The translations under genes and the position numbers were made by a program. From an uncultured Brevibacillus sp. (GTDB taxonomy: Bacteria; Bacillota; Bacilli; Brevibacillales; Brevibacillaceae), in contig CAMIVR010000021.1 of NCBI GenBank assembly GCA_946402065.1, positions 1-47,238 on the forward strand: a stretch of 47,238 nucleotides of DNA, in the 5' to 3' direction. Below are positions 9,561 through 20,491 of the stretch, one piece after another. The notes beneath the pieces were generated by a model. It made no database searches. It was not told the DNA's origin and saw nothing but the letters and a program-made list of their open reading frames with translations. Position 1 is the first letter of the stretch, and each line of letters opens with the position of its first letter.

Positions 9561-10463
9561 TCATTCCCATTTAAGCCAGCTATCATTCAGTAATGTGTAA
9601 ATAAATGCAGATTCGCCGATGCCTACCAGTCGGTGCTCGCCCGTTCCTTCGCTGATCACGACCATTTGTTCAGGCGTCTGCAGCGGAACCTTGCTCCACT
9701 TGGCGCCTTTTCTCTCCCAAATCCCTTGATTCGTGGAAATGAACAAATTGCCGCTCTGCTGCTCAATGGCCAAGGAGAAGACATGGTCGACGGACGGCAG
9801 CTCTTCCTTGACCCATTTCCCTTGCTCGTTAAAATAAAGGCCATTCTGGGCGACGACATACAGCCGCTGCTCCACAGGGCTGTAATCCATATCGTACACC
9901 TCCTGGTCGATCAACTGCCACTGTTGCCAGTGTTCCCCTTCATCGAGCGATTGGTAAACACCTAACCCGGTGACAAATGCATACAACGTATATGTGCCAT
10001 GAACGTCGGCGCCGATCAAGCAGCGGATATCCGCGCCCTCTGGCAAGCCTTCGCCGCTGTCTTGCCAAGTCTGGCCGCCATCTGTGGATCGCTTGTGGAC
10101 CCCCACTCCCCCGAGAAAGATCTGATTGGGATTGTCGGGGCGAATCGCCCAGCCGGTAATATCGTCTTTGGCCAGCTCGGGCGACAGCAAGCCCCACAGG
10201 CCTTTTTCCGCGGAGACATACAGTCCGTTATGCGTTCCCACCCAGACCTGCTTGGCTCCGCCAGGCATCCCGACGTTGTGGACCAGTTCGCCTTTTTGCA
10301 GCACATCCCGATACAGCAGATCGCCCTGGATGTTGGCCGCAGCGACAGGCGGCTTGAGATAGGGGCCTTTTTGCTTGGGTCCCAATTGTTGTTGACACCC
10401 TGACAACAGCACCAGCAGCAAGGACAGCGTGACAGCCGCCCACTTTTCTTCTACACTCTTCAC
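9561..10463 (-). CDS. Beta-propeller (BNR/sialidase-like repeat) lipoprotein
   Basis: A 300-residue predicted lipoprotein with lipobox LLSGC (Cys23). The mature part is a run of short repeats with Asp/Gly-x-Gly turns: WVGTHNGLYVS, KRSTDGGQTWQDSGEG, YQSLDEGEHWQQW, YVVAQNGLYFNEQGKW and FISTNQGIWERKGAKW. Two of these fit the BNR Asp-box (S-x-D-x-G-x-x-W). They predict a partial beta-propeller of about five or six blades. Nothing indicates sialidase catalytic residues, so a binding or assembly role outside the membrane is likelier. It lies between ligA and camS, 36 bases from each, and is probably in their operon. The GTG start at 10463 follows AAGGATGTGAG. Confidence 0.75.
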   Translation of the reverse strand: MKSVEEKWAAVTLSLLLVLLSGCQQQLGPKQKGPYLKPPVAAANIQGDLLYRDVLQKGELVHNVGMPGGAKQVWVGTHNGLYVSAEKGLWGLLSPELAKDDITGWAIRPDNPNQIFLGGVGVHKRSTDGGQTWQDSGEGLPEGADIRCLIGADVHGTYTLYAFVTGLGVYQSLDEGEHWQQWQLIDQEVYDMDYSPVEQRLYVVAQNGLYFNEQGKWVKEELPSVDHVFSLAIEQQSGNLFISTNQGIWERKGAKWSKVPLQTPEQMVVISEGTGEHRLVGIGESAFIYTLLNDSWLKWE

Positions 10464-10499
10464 ATTCTCTCACATCCTTACCGTAATCACGCGCTGCTC

Positions 10500-12542
<2,043 letters not shown>

Positions 12543-14861
12543 CTACGCTTTTTCAATTGGCGCAAATTTCGCCAGTAATTTTTTAATTCCAACCGGACTG
12601 CCGAACGCGATGTCCAGCTCCAGGTCGTCGTTTTGGCCTTTGATGCTGACGATCGTGCCGGCACCCCACTTGGCATGCTTCACTTTTTCTCCAACCTTCC
12701 AGTTTATTCCTGCTGCTGCTCCGTGGTGCGGAAGCTTCACCGGCTGTTGCACGACGCCGCGATTGGTTGGGGCCGTCGCGCTTGCCTGACCGAAGCCGGA
12801 CACACGCGATGAGCTGCCCGCTGAAGATGAGCTGTAAAAGCGCAACTCTCCGCTCGTACGCGTCTGAAACGCCGAGCGGCCGCCAAATCCTCGGGACTGC
12901 TCCGCTTCGGCAAGCCCATCCAGCAGGTCGGCGGGAATTTCCTTGATAAAACGGGAGGTCGGATTGTTGTTGGTCCTGCCAAACAGCGTCCGCATCCGGG
13001 CGCCCGTCATGTACAGTCGTTCCTCGGCACGAGTAATCCCCACGTAGGCGAGACGCCGTTCCTCTTCCAGCTCGCTGTCGTCGAACTGCGCCCGGCTGTG
13101 CGGGAATACCCCTTCCTCCATGCCGACGAGAAAGACGACGGGAAATTCCAGACCTTTGGCGCTGTGCAAGGTCATCAGGACAACCTGCCCCTCTGCGCCC
13201 GCTTCTTCAACCGGTTCATCTTCGCCCAGTGTATCAATATCAGCGACCAAAGCCAAATCCGTAAGAAAAGCAAGGAGGCTGCGATCTTCGCTTTTCCGCT
13301 CGAATTCCTGCGTGACGGAGAGAAACTCCTCGATATTTTCCAGTCTGGCCGCAGCTTCCAGCGTTTTCTCCTCTTTGAGCGAGTCGCGGTAGCCCGACCT
13401 CGCCAGCACTTCTTCGACCAATTCGGTCACAGACAAGTAATCTGCCATCTGCCGGAGATGGTCAATCATTTCGCCGAAAGCGCCGATGGCATTGGTTGTG
13501 CGGGATGCCAGCCCCATGTAGCCGACTTCCTGAATCGCGTTGAACATGGTCATTCCGTGCGCCGTGGCATAGGCTAGCACTTTTTCTACCGTCGTGTCGC
13601 CGATATTCCGCTTCGGCACGTTGATGATCCTAGTCAAGCTGATGTCGTCATCGGGATTGGAAATCAGGCGCAAGTAAGCGAGAATGTCTTTGATCTCCTT
13701 GCGGTCGTAGAATTTCGTACCGCCGACAATCGTGTACGGAATGTTCGACTTGATGAACACTTCCTCCACCACCCGCGACTGGGCGTTGGTCCGGTAGAGC
13801 ACGGCGAATTTGTCAAAGCTGGCGTACTTCGGCAGGAGCTGTTTGATCGTCTCGACGATGAAGTACGCCTCATCATGCTCGGAGTCCCCTTGGAAGAACG
13901 TAATTTTTTCCCCCGTCGGGTTTTCCGTCCAGAGGTTCTTTTCCTTGCGGGCGACGTTTTTGGCGATGACGTGGTTGGCCGCGTTCAAAATCGTCTTCGT
14001 CGACCGGTAGTTTTGCTCCAGTTTGAGCACTTTTGTCTCGTGGTAGTCTTTTTCGAAATTCAGGATGATCGAGATGTCTGCTCCCCGCCATTTGTAAATG
14101 CTCTGGTCAATATCGCCGACACAGCAGACGTTGCGATACTGGTCACCGAGCATTTTAATCAGCAAATACTGCGCGCGGTTCGTATCCTGATACTCATCGA
14201 CGTGGATGTAGCGGAATTTCTTCTGATAAAACGCCAGCACCTCTGGCACGTCCTTGAACAGCTTGACGGTCGTCATGATCAGGTCGTCAAAGTCGAGCGA
14301 CTGGTTGGTGCGGAGCTTTTTTTGATACTTCTCATACACCTGGGAAACCACTTTTTGAAACGGATCGAAAGCCCGCTGGTCGTACTGCACAGGGTCAAGC
14401 AGTTCGTTTTTGGCACTGCTGATCGTGGACAGCACTGCCCGCGGCTCGAATTTTTTCGTATCGATGTTCAATTCCTTCATGCATTGCTTGATCACGGTAA
14501 GCTGATCGCCGGCATCGAGAATCGTAAAATTGCGGCTTATTCCCAATTTGTCGATATCTCTGCGCAAAATCCGCACGCAGAGCGAGTGAAAGGTAGAAAT
14601 CCAGATGTCCTCTGCTCCCCCGCCGACCAGTCGTTCCACACGGTTTTTCATTTCACGCGCTGCTTTATTGGTGAAGGTGATGGCCAAAATGCTCCAGGGA
14701 GCGGCATGTTTCACCCCGATGAGGTAGGCGATGCGCTGAGTCAGCACCTTTGTCTTCCCACTGCCTGCACCTGCCAGAATCAGCACCGGTCCCTCTGTTG
14801 TTAAAACAGCCTCTGCTTGCTGCGGATTCAGTCCCGCGAGAAATCTATCCTGTATCGACAT
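12543..14861 (-). CDS. pcrA: ATP-dependent DNA helicase PcrA (UvrD/Rep family)
   Basis: An essential 3'-5' SF1A helicase in Gram-positive repair and in displacing RecA and RNA polymerase. Motif I AGAGSGKT (about residues 30-37), motif [13 protein letters not shown], motif [17 protein letters not shown], the motif IV region LEQNYRS, and [21 protein letters not shown] and [14 protein letters not shown] are all visible. The C-terminus (from about 660) has a Ser/Gly-rich linker and a Tudor-like end ([15 protein letters not shown]) that binds RNA polymerase in PcrA. The ATG at 14861 is chosen over 14888 because AAAGGTGG lies 9 bases before it, giving 772 residues. Upstream pcrB is 3 kb away instead of adjacent. 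Confidence 0.97.
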   Translation of the reverse strand: MSIQDRFLAGLNPQQAEAVLTTEGPVLILAGAGSGKTKVLTQRIAYLIGVKHAAPWSILAITFTNKAAREMKNRVERLVGGGAEDIWISTFHSLCVRILRRDIDKLGISRNFTILDAGDQLTVIKQCMKELNIDTKKFEPRAVLSTISSAKNELLDPVQYDQRAFDPFQKVVSQVYEKYQKKLRTNQSLDFDDLIMTTVKLFKDVPEVLAFYQKKFRYIHVDEYQDTNRAQYLLIKMLGDQYRNVCCVGDIDQSIYKWRGADISIILNFEKDYHETKVLKLEQNYRSTKTILNAANHVIAKNVARKEKNLWTENPTGEKITFFQGDSEHDEAYFIVETIKQLLPKYASFDKFAVLYRTNAQSRVVEEVFIKSNIPYTIVGGTKFYDRKEIKDILAYLRLISNPDDDISLTRIINVPKRNIGDTTVEKVLAYATAHGMTMFNAIQEVGYMGLASRTTNAIGAFGEMIDHLRQMADYLSVTELVEEVLARSGYRDSLKEEKTLEAAARLENIEEFLSVTQEFERKSEDRSLLAFLTDLALVADIDTLGEDEPVEEAGAEGQVVLMTLHSAKGLEFPVVFLVGMEEGVFPHSRAQFDDSELEEERRLAYVGITRAEERLYMTGARMRTLFGRTNNNPTSRFIKEIPADLLDGLAEAEQSRGFGGRSAFQTRTSGELRFYSSSSAGSSSRVSGFGQASATAPTNRGVVQQPVKLPHHGAAAGINWKVGEKVKHAKWGAGTIVSIKGQNDDLELDIAFGSPVGIKKLLAKFAPIEKA

Positions 14862-15136
14862 ATCCGATTGCCACCTTTCGACTAACATTGGAAAACCGGG
14901 CTTTCTACTATTTCACTAGCGATCGCCAACGCTGTATCCATTTATGTTCCATTCGCCAGAGCGAACGTCATTTACTTTTCATAGCGCCAGGCTTTTGGCG
15001 GTCCTTCGCTGCACTTGGGCCCGATCACCATTCTTTAATCGGCCAAGAAACAAAGCATACGTTCTTATTTTGTCATAGATTGCGCAAACCTGCCAGTGAT
15101 AGTTCTGACCCATCGGAGATTATTTGCACGGCAAAA

Positions 15137-15166
15137 TACCCCTGAACCGCTTGTGGCGTTGGGGTA
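15137..15166 (-). terminator. Hairpin with T tract upstream of pcrA
   Basis: TACCCC (15137-15142) / GGGGTA (15161-15166), with an inner AACcGC / GCgTT pairing. On the minus strand it is followed by TTTT. It would stop minus-strand readthrough from the Nudix/GNAT side before pcrA, and suggests pcrA has its own promoter within 14862-15136. No clear -35/-10 pair was picked there, and nothing else was recognised in this 420-base gap. Confidence 0.5.
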
Positions 15167-15282
15167 GGGAGTCCGCACGCGGAATGTTTCCAGCACATTC
15201 CAGCTACAGCTGTTGTATACGTGTTGTGATATAGTATTGCTAATTCAAGATTTTGCAAAATTCGATGAAAGGAGGGCAGCAT

Positions 15283-16149
15283 ATGTACACTTCCTGCTCA
15301 ACTCACGTGTTTCAATTGCCGCTGGCTTCTCCGACATTAAAGCCGGCAACGACGACCAATACATACCTGATTCATAGCCAGGATCAGGTGATGGTGGTCG
15401 ACCCGGGCTTTGATCATCCGGACAATACGCAAGCCATTATACAGGCCATTCACACGCTTGGCAATCCGACCGTAGCCGGCGTGATCTTTACCCACTACCA
15501 CAAAGACCACAGCCCGGGTGCCCGCGGATTGGCAAAGCTCTACTCCTGCCCGCTGTACTGTCACGAACGGGAGGTAGACGAGCTGGAAAAAACCATCTGC
15601 CCGCTGACCGTCGCGCGTACGCTCAAAGACAATGAGCGCGTGCGCATCGGCGAGATTGATGTCCGTGTCATCCATACGCCAGGACATACGGCCGGACACA
15701 TCGCTTTGTATGTAGAGGACGATGCCGTACTGCTTACCGGCGATACTGTCATCAGCCAGGGGTCTACCTGGATCGGACCGCCTGACGGGCACATGGCCAC
15801 CTACCTGCAATCCCTGCGCCATTTAAAGCAGTTCCCCGCCAGTCTGATCGGTCCGGGACACGGCCCGATCATCCACGAGCCGCAGCAGGCGATCGACTGG
15901 TTCCTTTCGCGCCGCCTGGAGCGAGAACGGCAAATTCTTTCCATGCTCAGCACAGAACAGCCCGTATCGGTCGAGCAGCTCGTGGCCGACATTTACGCGG
16001 GCCAGGTCGATCCGGACATCATCTGGGTGGCGGAAAAGACCGTGCTCGCTCATCTGATCAAACTGGTTGAGGACGGCGAGGCTGTCGAAACGACAGACGG
16101 CCAGCAGGCTGCTGACCGCAACCGCGCTTTTCTGATCCGGGGAGCATAG
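15283..16149 (+). CDS. MBL-fold metallo-hydrolase (LACTB2-like)
   Basis: A 288-residue metallo-beta-lactamase-fold hydrolase. It has the HxHxDH zinc motif as FTHYHKDHSPGA, the downstream metal ligands in HTPGHTAGHIALY, the bridging Asp in LLTGDTVI and the last His in IGPGHGPII. The C-terminal helical part (from about residue 205, RRLERERQIL, then a winged-helix-like stretch) is the LACTB2/Beta_CASP-less arrangement. The substrate is unknown. The ATG at 15283 has AGGAGG in front and replaces an upstream in-frame start. It is the only plus-strand gene between pcrA and yerB and converges with the Nudix gene, 12 bases apart, with no clear terminator between. Confidence 0.88.
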   Translation: MYTSCSTHVFQLPLASPTLKPATTTNTYLIHSQDQVMVVDPGFDHPDNTQAIIQAIHTLGNPTVAGVIFTHYHKDHSPGARGLAKLYSCPLYCHEREVDELEKTICPLTVARTLKDNERVRIGEIDVRVIHTPGHTAGHIALYVEDDAVLLTGDTVISQGSTWIGPPDGHMATYLQSLRHLKQFPASLIGPGHGPIIHEPQQAIDWFLSRRLERERQILSMLSTEQPVSVEQLVADIYAGQVDPDIIWVAEKTVLAHLIKLVEDGEAVETTDGQQAADRNRAFLIRGA

Positions 16150-16161
16150 CCCAAAACATCT

Positions 16162-16902
16162 TCACCCCCCCGTGAAATGCTTGATCAACTGTGTTTGCTT
16201 GTCGATCTGGGCAAGCGAACGGAATATTTCCACTGTCGGCGGCGCACACTGAATCATCCGCCGCTCCGCCAGTTCCAATGCACGCGAAGGCTCGATCCAG
16301 GCATCCGCCGCGACTTCGTCGACAGACGGCAGCAATTGCACGCTGGCTGGCACATACGTCACATAAAACCTCGTGTCAAAGCGGATCGGACTGATGGGCG
16401 GAGTCAGCCGTCTGCCAGCATAAATGAATTGCCTGTCGTCCAATGTGATATTCAACGCCTTGATGACCTCGTAAAACGTCATCTCGTTGCGGTCGAGCGC
16501 CTGCCGATAGTGCAACAGGCTGCTCGGCTCAAAGTATTTGGCGACTCCTGCCTGTTTTGCTTGGCCGATGAGATGGCCCGTTTCTTCGAAGACTTCCCGC
16601 ATGGCCGCGATGAGATGCGCCCGCTTTCGCCGGATCAAATCCCCGCCAGTCAGCGGTGCCGGAAAAGCGCTTGGCGCCATTTCTGACAGGAGCAAATCCT
16701 GTTGCACATCGTGGCCGATATACTGATCCCACTCTGCGCTCTCGTCCCCCTGCTCCAACGCCCCGCCCGGATATGCCGTAAACCCGGGAAGAAATCGCAT
16801 CGTATCCGGCCGTTTGATCGTGTAGATTTGCAGCAGATCCCTGCTGAACCCGGTTGATTCCCGCACTAAAATGACTGATGACGCCGAGCGTATTCCTGTC
16901 AC
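16162..16902 (-). CDS. Nudix hydrolase (NUDT19-like)
   Basis: A Nudix-fold hydrolase of nucleoside-diphosphate-linked compounds, possibly CoA-type substrates by resemblance to NUDT19. It has FLPGFTAYPGGALEQGDESAEW, then an insertion of about 40 residues, then the Nudix catalytic helix REVFEETGHL. The insertion between the GG loop and the REVFEETG helix is a mark of the NUDT19-like group. The GTG at 16902 is preferred, with GGGAG 9 bases upstream; an ATG 27 bases further out is possible. It lies about 70 bases downstream of the GNAT gene on the same strand. Confidence 0.85.
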   Translation of the reverse strand: MTGIRSASSVILVRESTGFSRDLLQIYTIKRPDTMRFLPGFTAYPGGALEQGDESAEWDQYIGHDVQQDLLLSEMAPSAFPAPLTGGDLIRRKRAHLIAAMREVFEETGHLIGQAKQAGVAKYFEPSSLLHYRQALDRNEMTFYEVIKALNITLDDRQFIYAGRRLTPPISPIRFDTRFYVTYVPASVQLLPSVDEVAADAWIEPSRALELAERRMIQCAPPTVEIFRSLAQIDKQTQLIKHFTGG

Positions 16903-16972
16903 AAACATCCACTCCCTGCCGCAACCCATTGTTTACCAATATTTTATCATATTTCATTAGCGCAAAAATACC

Positions 16973-17962
16973 TCAACGGGCCCAAGCGATTCGCGAATCG
17001 ATGCGGCGTGACAAGCGATACGCCACGGGGCGAAAGCCCTGTCGCGGCCAGAAACGCGATGAGCTGAGATTGGTCACCCGCCAGTCGGTTATGCAGCTTC
17101 TGTATCCGCCCAGCCGGGCAGCGTGAAGCCCTTTAACGGTCAACGCATGCTGAATTCCCTGACCGCGATATTCCGGTACAGTACCCGCGATTTTTAGCTC
17201 AATGCTGTTATCGGGGACGAGCATGCCGACTTCGCTTGGCACCGTCGGAAAATAGCCTTGAAAAGCGACAATCCGCGCTTGCTGTTCTGCCAGCCAAAGC
17301 GTACTGGTTGTATCGGACACAATCTCCTTGTACCCTTCCCGAAGCACGTCTGCATCTTCCGGCAAAGCAATCCCAAACACCGGTGCACGGGCTTGATAAG
17401 CGCGAATTACTTCAGACAGGCCAGCCACTGCCATTTGATCATCTGCTGTCGCCAGACGCAAGATCACGTCGGAATTTCGACCGTCATGGCCGCCTATCGG
17501 ATCTACGAGCGATTTCACGGCGTATGCCTGCTCATGTCCGAAACCGAGCCGGAACCATGCTTCAATCACTCCTGCATCGCTAGCGGAGAGGACAACATAA
17601 TGCTGAAAGTAGCCCCTTTGCACCCAATGCTCTGCGGCTGCTCCGTACAGGTCGCGATACAGCTCGGGGGATTGCGTCTCTGCGATCGCCGCACCGGCTG
17701 CATCAACCCATACATGACGCCCGCGCAGCGCGTCTGTTTTCAACTGCGCGAATAAAAAGCCCTGCAGTACGCCGTGCCTGATCGCCGCAATTCCACCCGT
17801 ATTCGAGCTCTTCCAGATCGTTTCCACGGCCGTTAGCGCTTCCGCCTCCCGTTCAAAGCGGTCGGGCAGCTCCGGGAAAGCAATCCGGTCGCGTTGATGC
17901 CGTTTGGCCAGCAGGCGTGCCGCTTCCGGCAGCATGTCATCTTGAAACACCTCGTATTCCAT
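16973..17962 (-). CDS. Tandem GNAT-family N-acetyltransferase
   Basis: 329 residues with two GNAT-like halves. The first (about 1-165) is degenerate, with a FRLGFGHEQAYAV ending. The second (about 175-329) keeps the acetyl-CoA loop as GTVPEYRGQGIQHALTVKGLHAARLGGY and the terminal LSSSRFWPRQGFRPVAYRL motif. The substrate is unknown. The ATG at 17962 has GGAGG 8 bases before it; the longer reading frame to 18070 overlaps the pcrB terminator and is rejected. The gene is upstream of the Nudix gene on the same strand and may be co-transcribed with it. Confidence 0.85.
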   Translation of the reverse strand: MEYEVFQDDMLPEAARLLAKRHQRDRIAFPELPDRFEREAEALTAVETIWKSSNTGGIAAIRHGVLQGFLFAQLKTDALRGRHVWVDAAGAAIAETQSPELYRDLYGAAAEHWVQRGYFQHYVVLSASDAGVIEAWFRLGFGHEQAYAVKSLVDPIGGHDGRNSDVILRLATADDQMAVAGLSEVIRAYQARAPVFGIALPEDADVLREGYKEIVSDTTSTLWLAEQQARIVAFQGYFPTVPSEVGMLVPDNSIELKIAGTVPEYRGQGIQHALTVKGLHAARLGGYRSCITDWRVTNLSSSRFWPRQGFRPVAYRLSRRIDSRIAWAR

Positions 17963-18027
17963 CAGGAAATCCTCCATTCCAGCAAGAACGTTCATCCAAA
18001 CTGCGTGAACCAAACGCCAAAGACAGC

Positions 18028-18066
18028 AAAAAGCAGGATGAAGGGTTTCAGACTCATCCTGCTTTT
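18028..18066 (-). terminator. Terminator of the yerB-yerC-pcrB group
   Basis: A 13-bp stem, AAAAGCAGGATGA (18029-18041) / TCATCCTGCTTTT (18054-18066), ends in a T run on the minus strand. It lies 16 bases past the pcrB stop. Confidence 0.92.
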
Positions 18067-18082
18067 CCATGCTGGCTATGCC

Positions 18083-18766
18083 TTATTTTACTGCCTTCAC
18101 CGTGTCCAGCGCCTGCGCCAAATCCTCGTAAATGACATTGCCGACGACAATCACATCAGCGATCTGACTCATCTCCCGTGCCTGTTCCACCGTGCGGATG
18201 CCGCCGCCGTAAAACAGCCTGCCGGAATCAAAGCCCGCCTTGCAGCTGCGCACCAGCTCGGGGTCGCCATATGTACCGCTGTACTCGACGTAGAAAATCG
18301 GCAGCTTGCACAGCTTGGCCGCGACCGTCGCATACGCTTTGGCCTCGTCCTTGGACTGAATCGGCTTTGCTTTCGTCAGCTTTGCCGCAGCAGAGTCGGG
18401 ATTGAGGATCACGTAGCCCTCCGTGTACACCTCTTGCCAGTGGATGTACGAACCATACGCCTGCAGTCCGGAGACGTGTGGCGCCAACAGCCACTCCGGA
18501 TCGCCTGCGTTCAATACAAGCGGCAAAAAGTACGCATCGAAGCCGGGTACGACACCGTCCAGGCTGGAAACCTCCAAAACGGCAGGAACTGCATAGCGGC
18601 GAATGCGCGCCATCAGCTCCAACGTATTTTCGAACGTCACGCCCAATGTGCCCCCGACCATTATCGCATCGGTACCCGACTCACAGACAGCTTCCAGAGC
18701 TGCATCATCCAACTGTTTATCCGGATCCAGCTTGAACACATGGCGCCAATTGCTTACATCAACCAC
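18083..18766 (-). CDS. pcrB: Heptaprenylglyceryl phosphate synthase PcrB
   Basis: A TIM-barrel prenyltransferase. In Bacillales PcrB joins heptaprenyl diphosphate to glycerol-1-phosphate to make an archaeal-type ether lipid precursor. Visible are FKLDPDK at the start of the barrel, DAIMVGGTLGVT, FLPLVLNAGDPEW, ILNPDSAAAKLT, YVEYSGTYGD, LFYGGGIRT and DVIVVGNVIYE (phosphate-binding Gly loops). The GTG at 18766 is the likely start (GGGAGG 8 bases upstream, just after the yerC stop), giving 227 residues, close to the usual 228. A longer upstream frame is rejected because it runs through yerC. Confidence 0.95.
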   Translation of the reverse strand: MVDVSNWRHVFKLDPDKQLDDAALEAVCESGTDAIMVGGTLGVTFENTLELMARIRRYAVPAVLEVSSLDGVVPGFDAYFLPLVLNAGDPEWLLAPHVSGLQAYGSYIHWQEVYTEGYVILNPDSAAAKLTKAKPIQSKDEAKAYATVAAKLCKLPIFYVEYSGTYGDPELVRSCKAGFDSGRLFYGGGIRTVEQAREMSQIADVIVVGNVIYEDLAQALDTVKAVK

Positions 18767-18782
18767 ACGTGTAGCCTCCCAC

Positions 18783-19073
18783 TTACTTGCCAATCCGCTC
18801 CAATGCCATCTGGTAACCATCGTTGCCATAGTTGAGGCAGCGCTTTACCCGTGAGATTGTCGCTGTGCTGGCCCCTGTCTCCACCTCGATTTGATTGTAG
18901 GTGAAGCCTTTGCGCAGCATGCGTGCCACTTCCAGCCGTTGTGCCAACGATTGCATTTCGTTAATCGTGCAAAGGTCGTCAAAAAACTGGTAGCACTCTT
19001 CGATCGTTTCGAGAGAAAGAATTGCTTCAAACAACTGTTCAATGCCCTTACCCTTCAGCTTCTCCAACTGCAT
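18783..19073 (-). CDS. yerC: YerC/YecD family TrpR-related DNA-binding protein
   Basis: A small helix-turn-helix protein (96 residues) of the TrpR-like YerC/YecD family. It has ECYQFFDDLCTINEMQSLAQRLEVARML followed by the HTH FTYNQIEVETGASTATISRVKRCLNYG, nearly identical to B. subtilis YerC in these segments. The family has been linked to histidine or tryptophan-type regulation, but its targets are not settled. The ATG at 19073 (GGGGTGATC upstream) matches the family's MQ..KL start; the longer reading to 19127 is rejected. It sits 16 bases ahead of pcrB and 106 after yerB. Confidence 0.95.
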   Translation of the reverse strand: MQLEKLKGKGIEQLFEAILSLETIEECYQFFDDLCTINEMQSLAQRLEVARMLRKGFTYNQIEVETGASTATISRVKRCLNYGNDGYQMALERIGK

Positions 19074-19179
19074 ACGATCACCCCAAAATTCGTAATGGGA
19101 AATAGTTTCTCTCTGTAAAATTTTCAAGCGTTAAAGACCTACAGCTATCTTAGGCGAAAAGGAGCGGAAACACAAGAGC

Positions 19180-20241
19180 CTATTGATAGTTTACCTCATT
19201 TTTCAGTCCCGGAACATCAGGAACGATATTCACCCACGTATTCCCCGGCAGCAGAGGCAATTCCTCATTTTCTCCGCCGACAGCGTACGCCCTGATGATC
19301 CCCCCGCTCTTTTTCCATTTGACCGGCTGTACCTTGCCCTGCTGAAACAGATACCCGTCGCCCGGTCCGACTACATCTACTTGCCGGCGCCCTTCCGAGT
19401 CGAGCACGCGGTGCTTGGCCGCGATCACAAGCAGGTTGGTCACGGAAAGCTGTTGATTCGTCGTCAAATCGAGGTGCGGTTCTCCCTCTGTAAAGCGCAA
19501 ATACCGCTTTGTTTTCGGATCGTACTGGTAGCTGACCTTGTACAGATGATGAAATTCTACGTTGATGTTCTCAGCCCGCTCCCCGGTAGTGATCGCTGCA
19601 TTTGCCGGCAAAAACGGCAGGTACGGAAGCTCCGTGCGGGTCCGCATGCCTTTGTCCTTCATCGCCTGCTCGATCCGCGTCAAATCGGTGTAGAGGTTAT
19701 GCGGTGCCTTGCGGAATTTTTCCCGCCAGAAATACTTGCCGTTGGAAATCTCATTGATGTTGCTGTAGTCGGAATGGGCCAGCGTCTCCAGTGCTTCGGG
19801 GCTGCCGCCCGCATGCACCATGACAGCGTCAAAGCCGGCGCCGATTTGAATAAAATAGGGCCGGATGCTGCGTACGGGTCCGATGACCTGCGGCTTTTGG
19901 CTTTGATAGATCGCGACAAAGCGCGTCACTTCACCCTCGGCCAGCAATTCGTAGACGATGTCCGCCTTATCCAGTCCGGATTGGGGCCGCGCTTTTGGAT
20001 GGTTGTTCACCATCACCATGACCGGCCTGCCCTCACTCCTGGCGCTTACACCAAGTCCGGTTAAGGGAGCGGTGTAGGGAAAGGCGGGTGCCGTTTTGCC
20101 CGGCTGCTCGGGAGTTGGCGTGACTGGCGCTGTGACCGGTGCATCGTCTTTTTCCGGAGGGATGGCCACCTCCTGGCTACAGGCGGCCATCATCGTACAT
20201 ACTAGTGTGAGGAAAATCATTGGCAACAATCGCTTTTTCAT
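19180..20241 (-). CDS. yerB: YerB family lipoprotein (DUF3048)
   Basis: A lipoprotein of 353 residues. Lipobox MAAC (Cys21) is followed by an acidic/Pro/Thr linker (about 22-50) and the two-part DUF3048 region. This starts at PLTGLGVSARSEGRPVMVMVNNHPKARPQSGLDKADIVYE and goes on with IGPVRSIRPYF, HAGGSPEALETL and the C-terminal half ending PGNTWVNIVPD. The function is unknown in the family. The ATG at 20241 has AAGGAG 7 bases upstream. It is the first gene of the minus-strand group that continues to yerC and pcrB, in Bacillus order. Confidence 0.93.
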   Translation of the reverse strand: MKKRLLPMIFLTLVCTMMAACSQEVAIPPEKDDAPVTAPVTPTPEQPGKTAPAFPYTAPLTGLGVSARSEGRPVMVMVNNHPKARPQSGLDKADIVYELLAEGEVTRFVAIYQSQKPQVIGPVRSIRPYFIQIGAGFDAVMVHAGGSPEALETLAHSDYSNINEISNGKYFWREKFRKAPHNLYTDLTRIEQAMKDKGMRTRTELPYLPFLPANAAITTGERAENINVEFHHLYKVSYQYDPKTKRYLRFTEGEPHLDLTTNQQLSVTNLLVIAAKHRVLDSEGRRQVDVVGPGDGYLFQQGKVQPVKWKKSGGIIRAYAVGGENEELPLLPGNTWVNIVPDVPGLKNEVNYQ

Positions 20242-20434
20242 CGGCACACTCCTTCATCTATGATAAAAATCAAGCATAAGCAGGATGGCGTCCATCGCCG
20301 GTTTTGGTCATGTGCAGGTTGCAGGTTGCATCTTCCATCTTTTCTGCGTCACAAAACCCGAATCCTGCCTTCGCCGCTTACACAAGTTTCCCACATTTCT
20401 CTTACCGCCCTTCCACACGACGCGAGAGCGGCTA

Positions 20435-20443
20435 TGCTACAAT
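20435..20443 (+). promoter_or_regulatory. Extended -10 promoter element for the two-component operon
   Basis: TGCTACAAT (TG, one base, TACAAT) lies 49 bases before the response-regulator start. No good -35 is seen, which fits an extended -10 promoter. It lies in the 250-base gap shared with divergent yerB. Confidence 0.5.
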
Positions 20444-20491
20444 ACTAAGAGTAACTACCTCATTGGTTCACAAAACAGGAGGGACTCTTCC

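Noticed and set aside
13875..14804. 309-codon plus-strand frame opposite pcrA
   Set aside because: A mirror frame of pcrA created by the GC-rich codons; the residues show no domain and pcrA motifs cover the same bases.
15137..15166. A small RNA in the 420-base gap upstream of pcrA
   Set aside because: The hairpin is adequately explained as a minus-strand terminator, and no promoter for a separate RNA was found.
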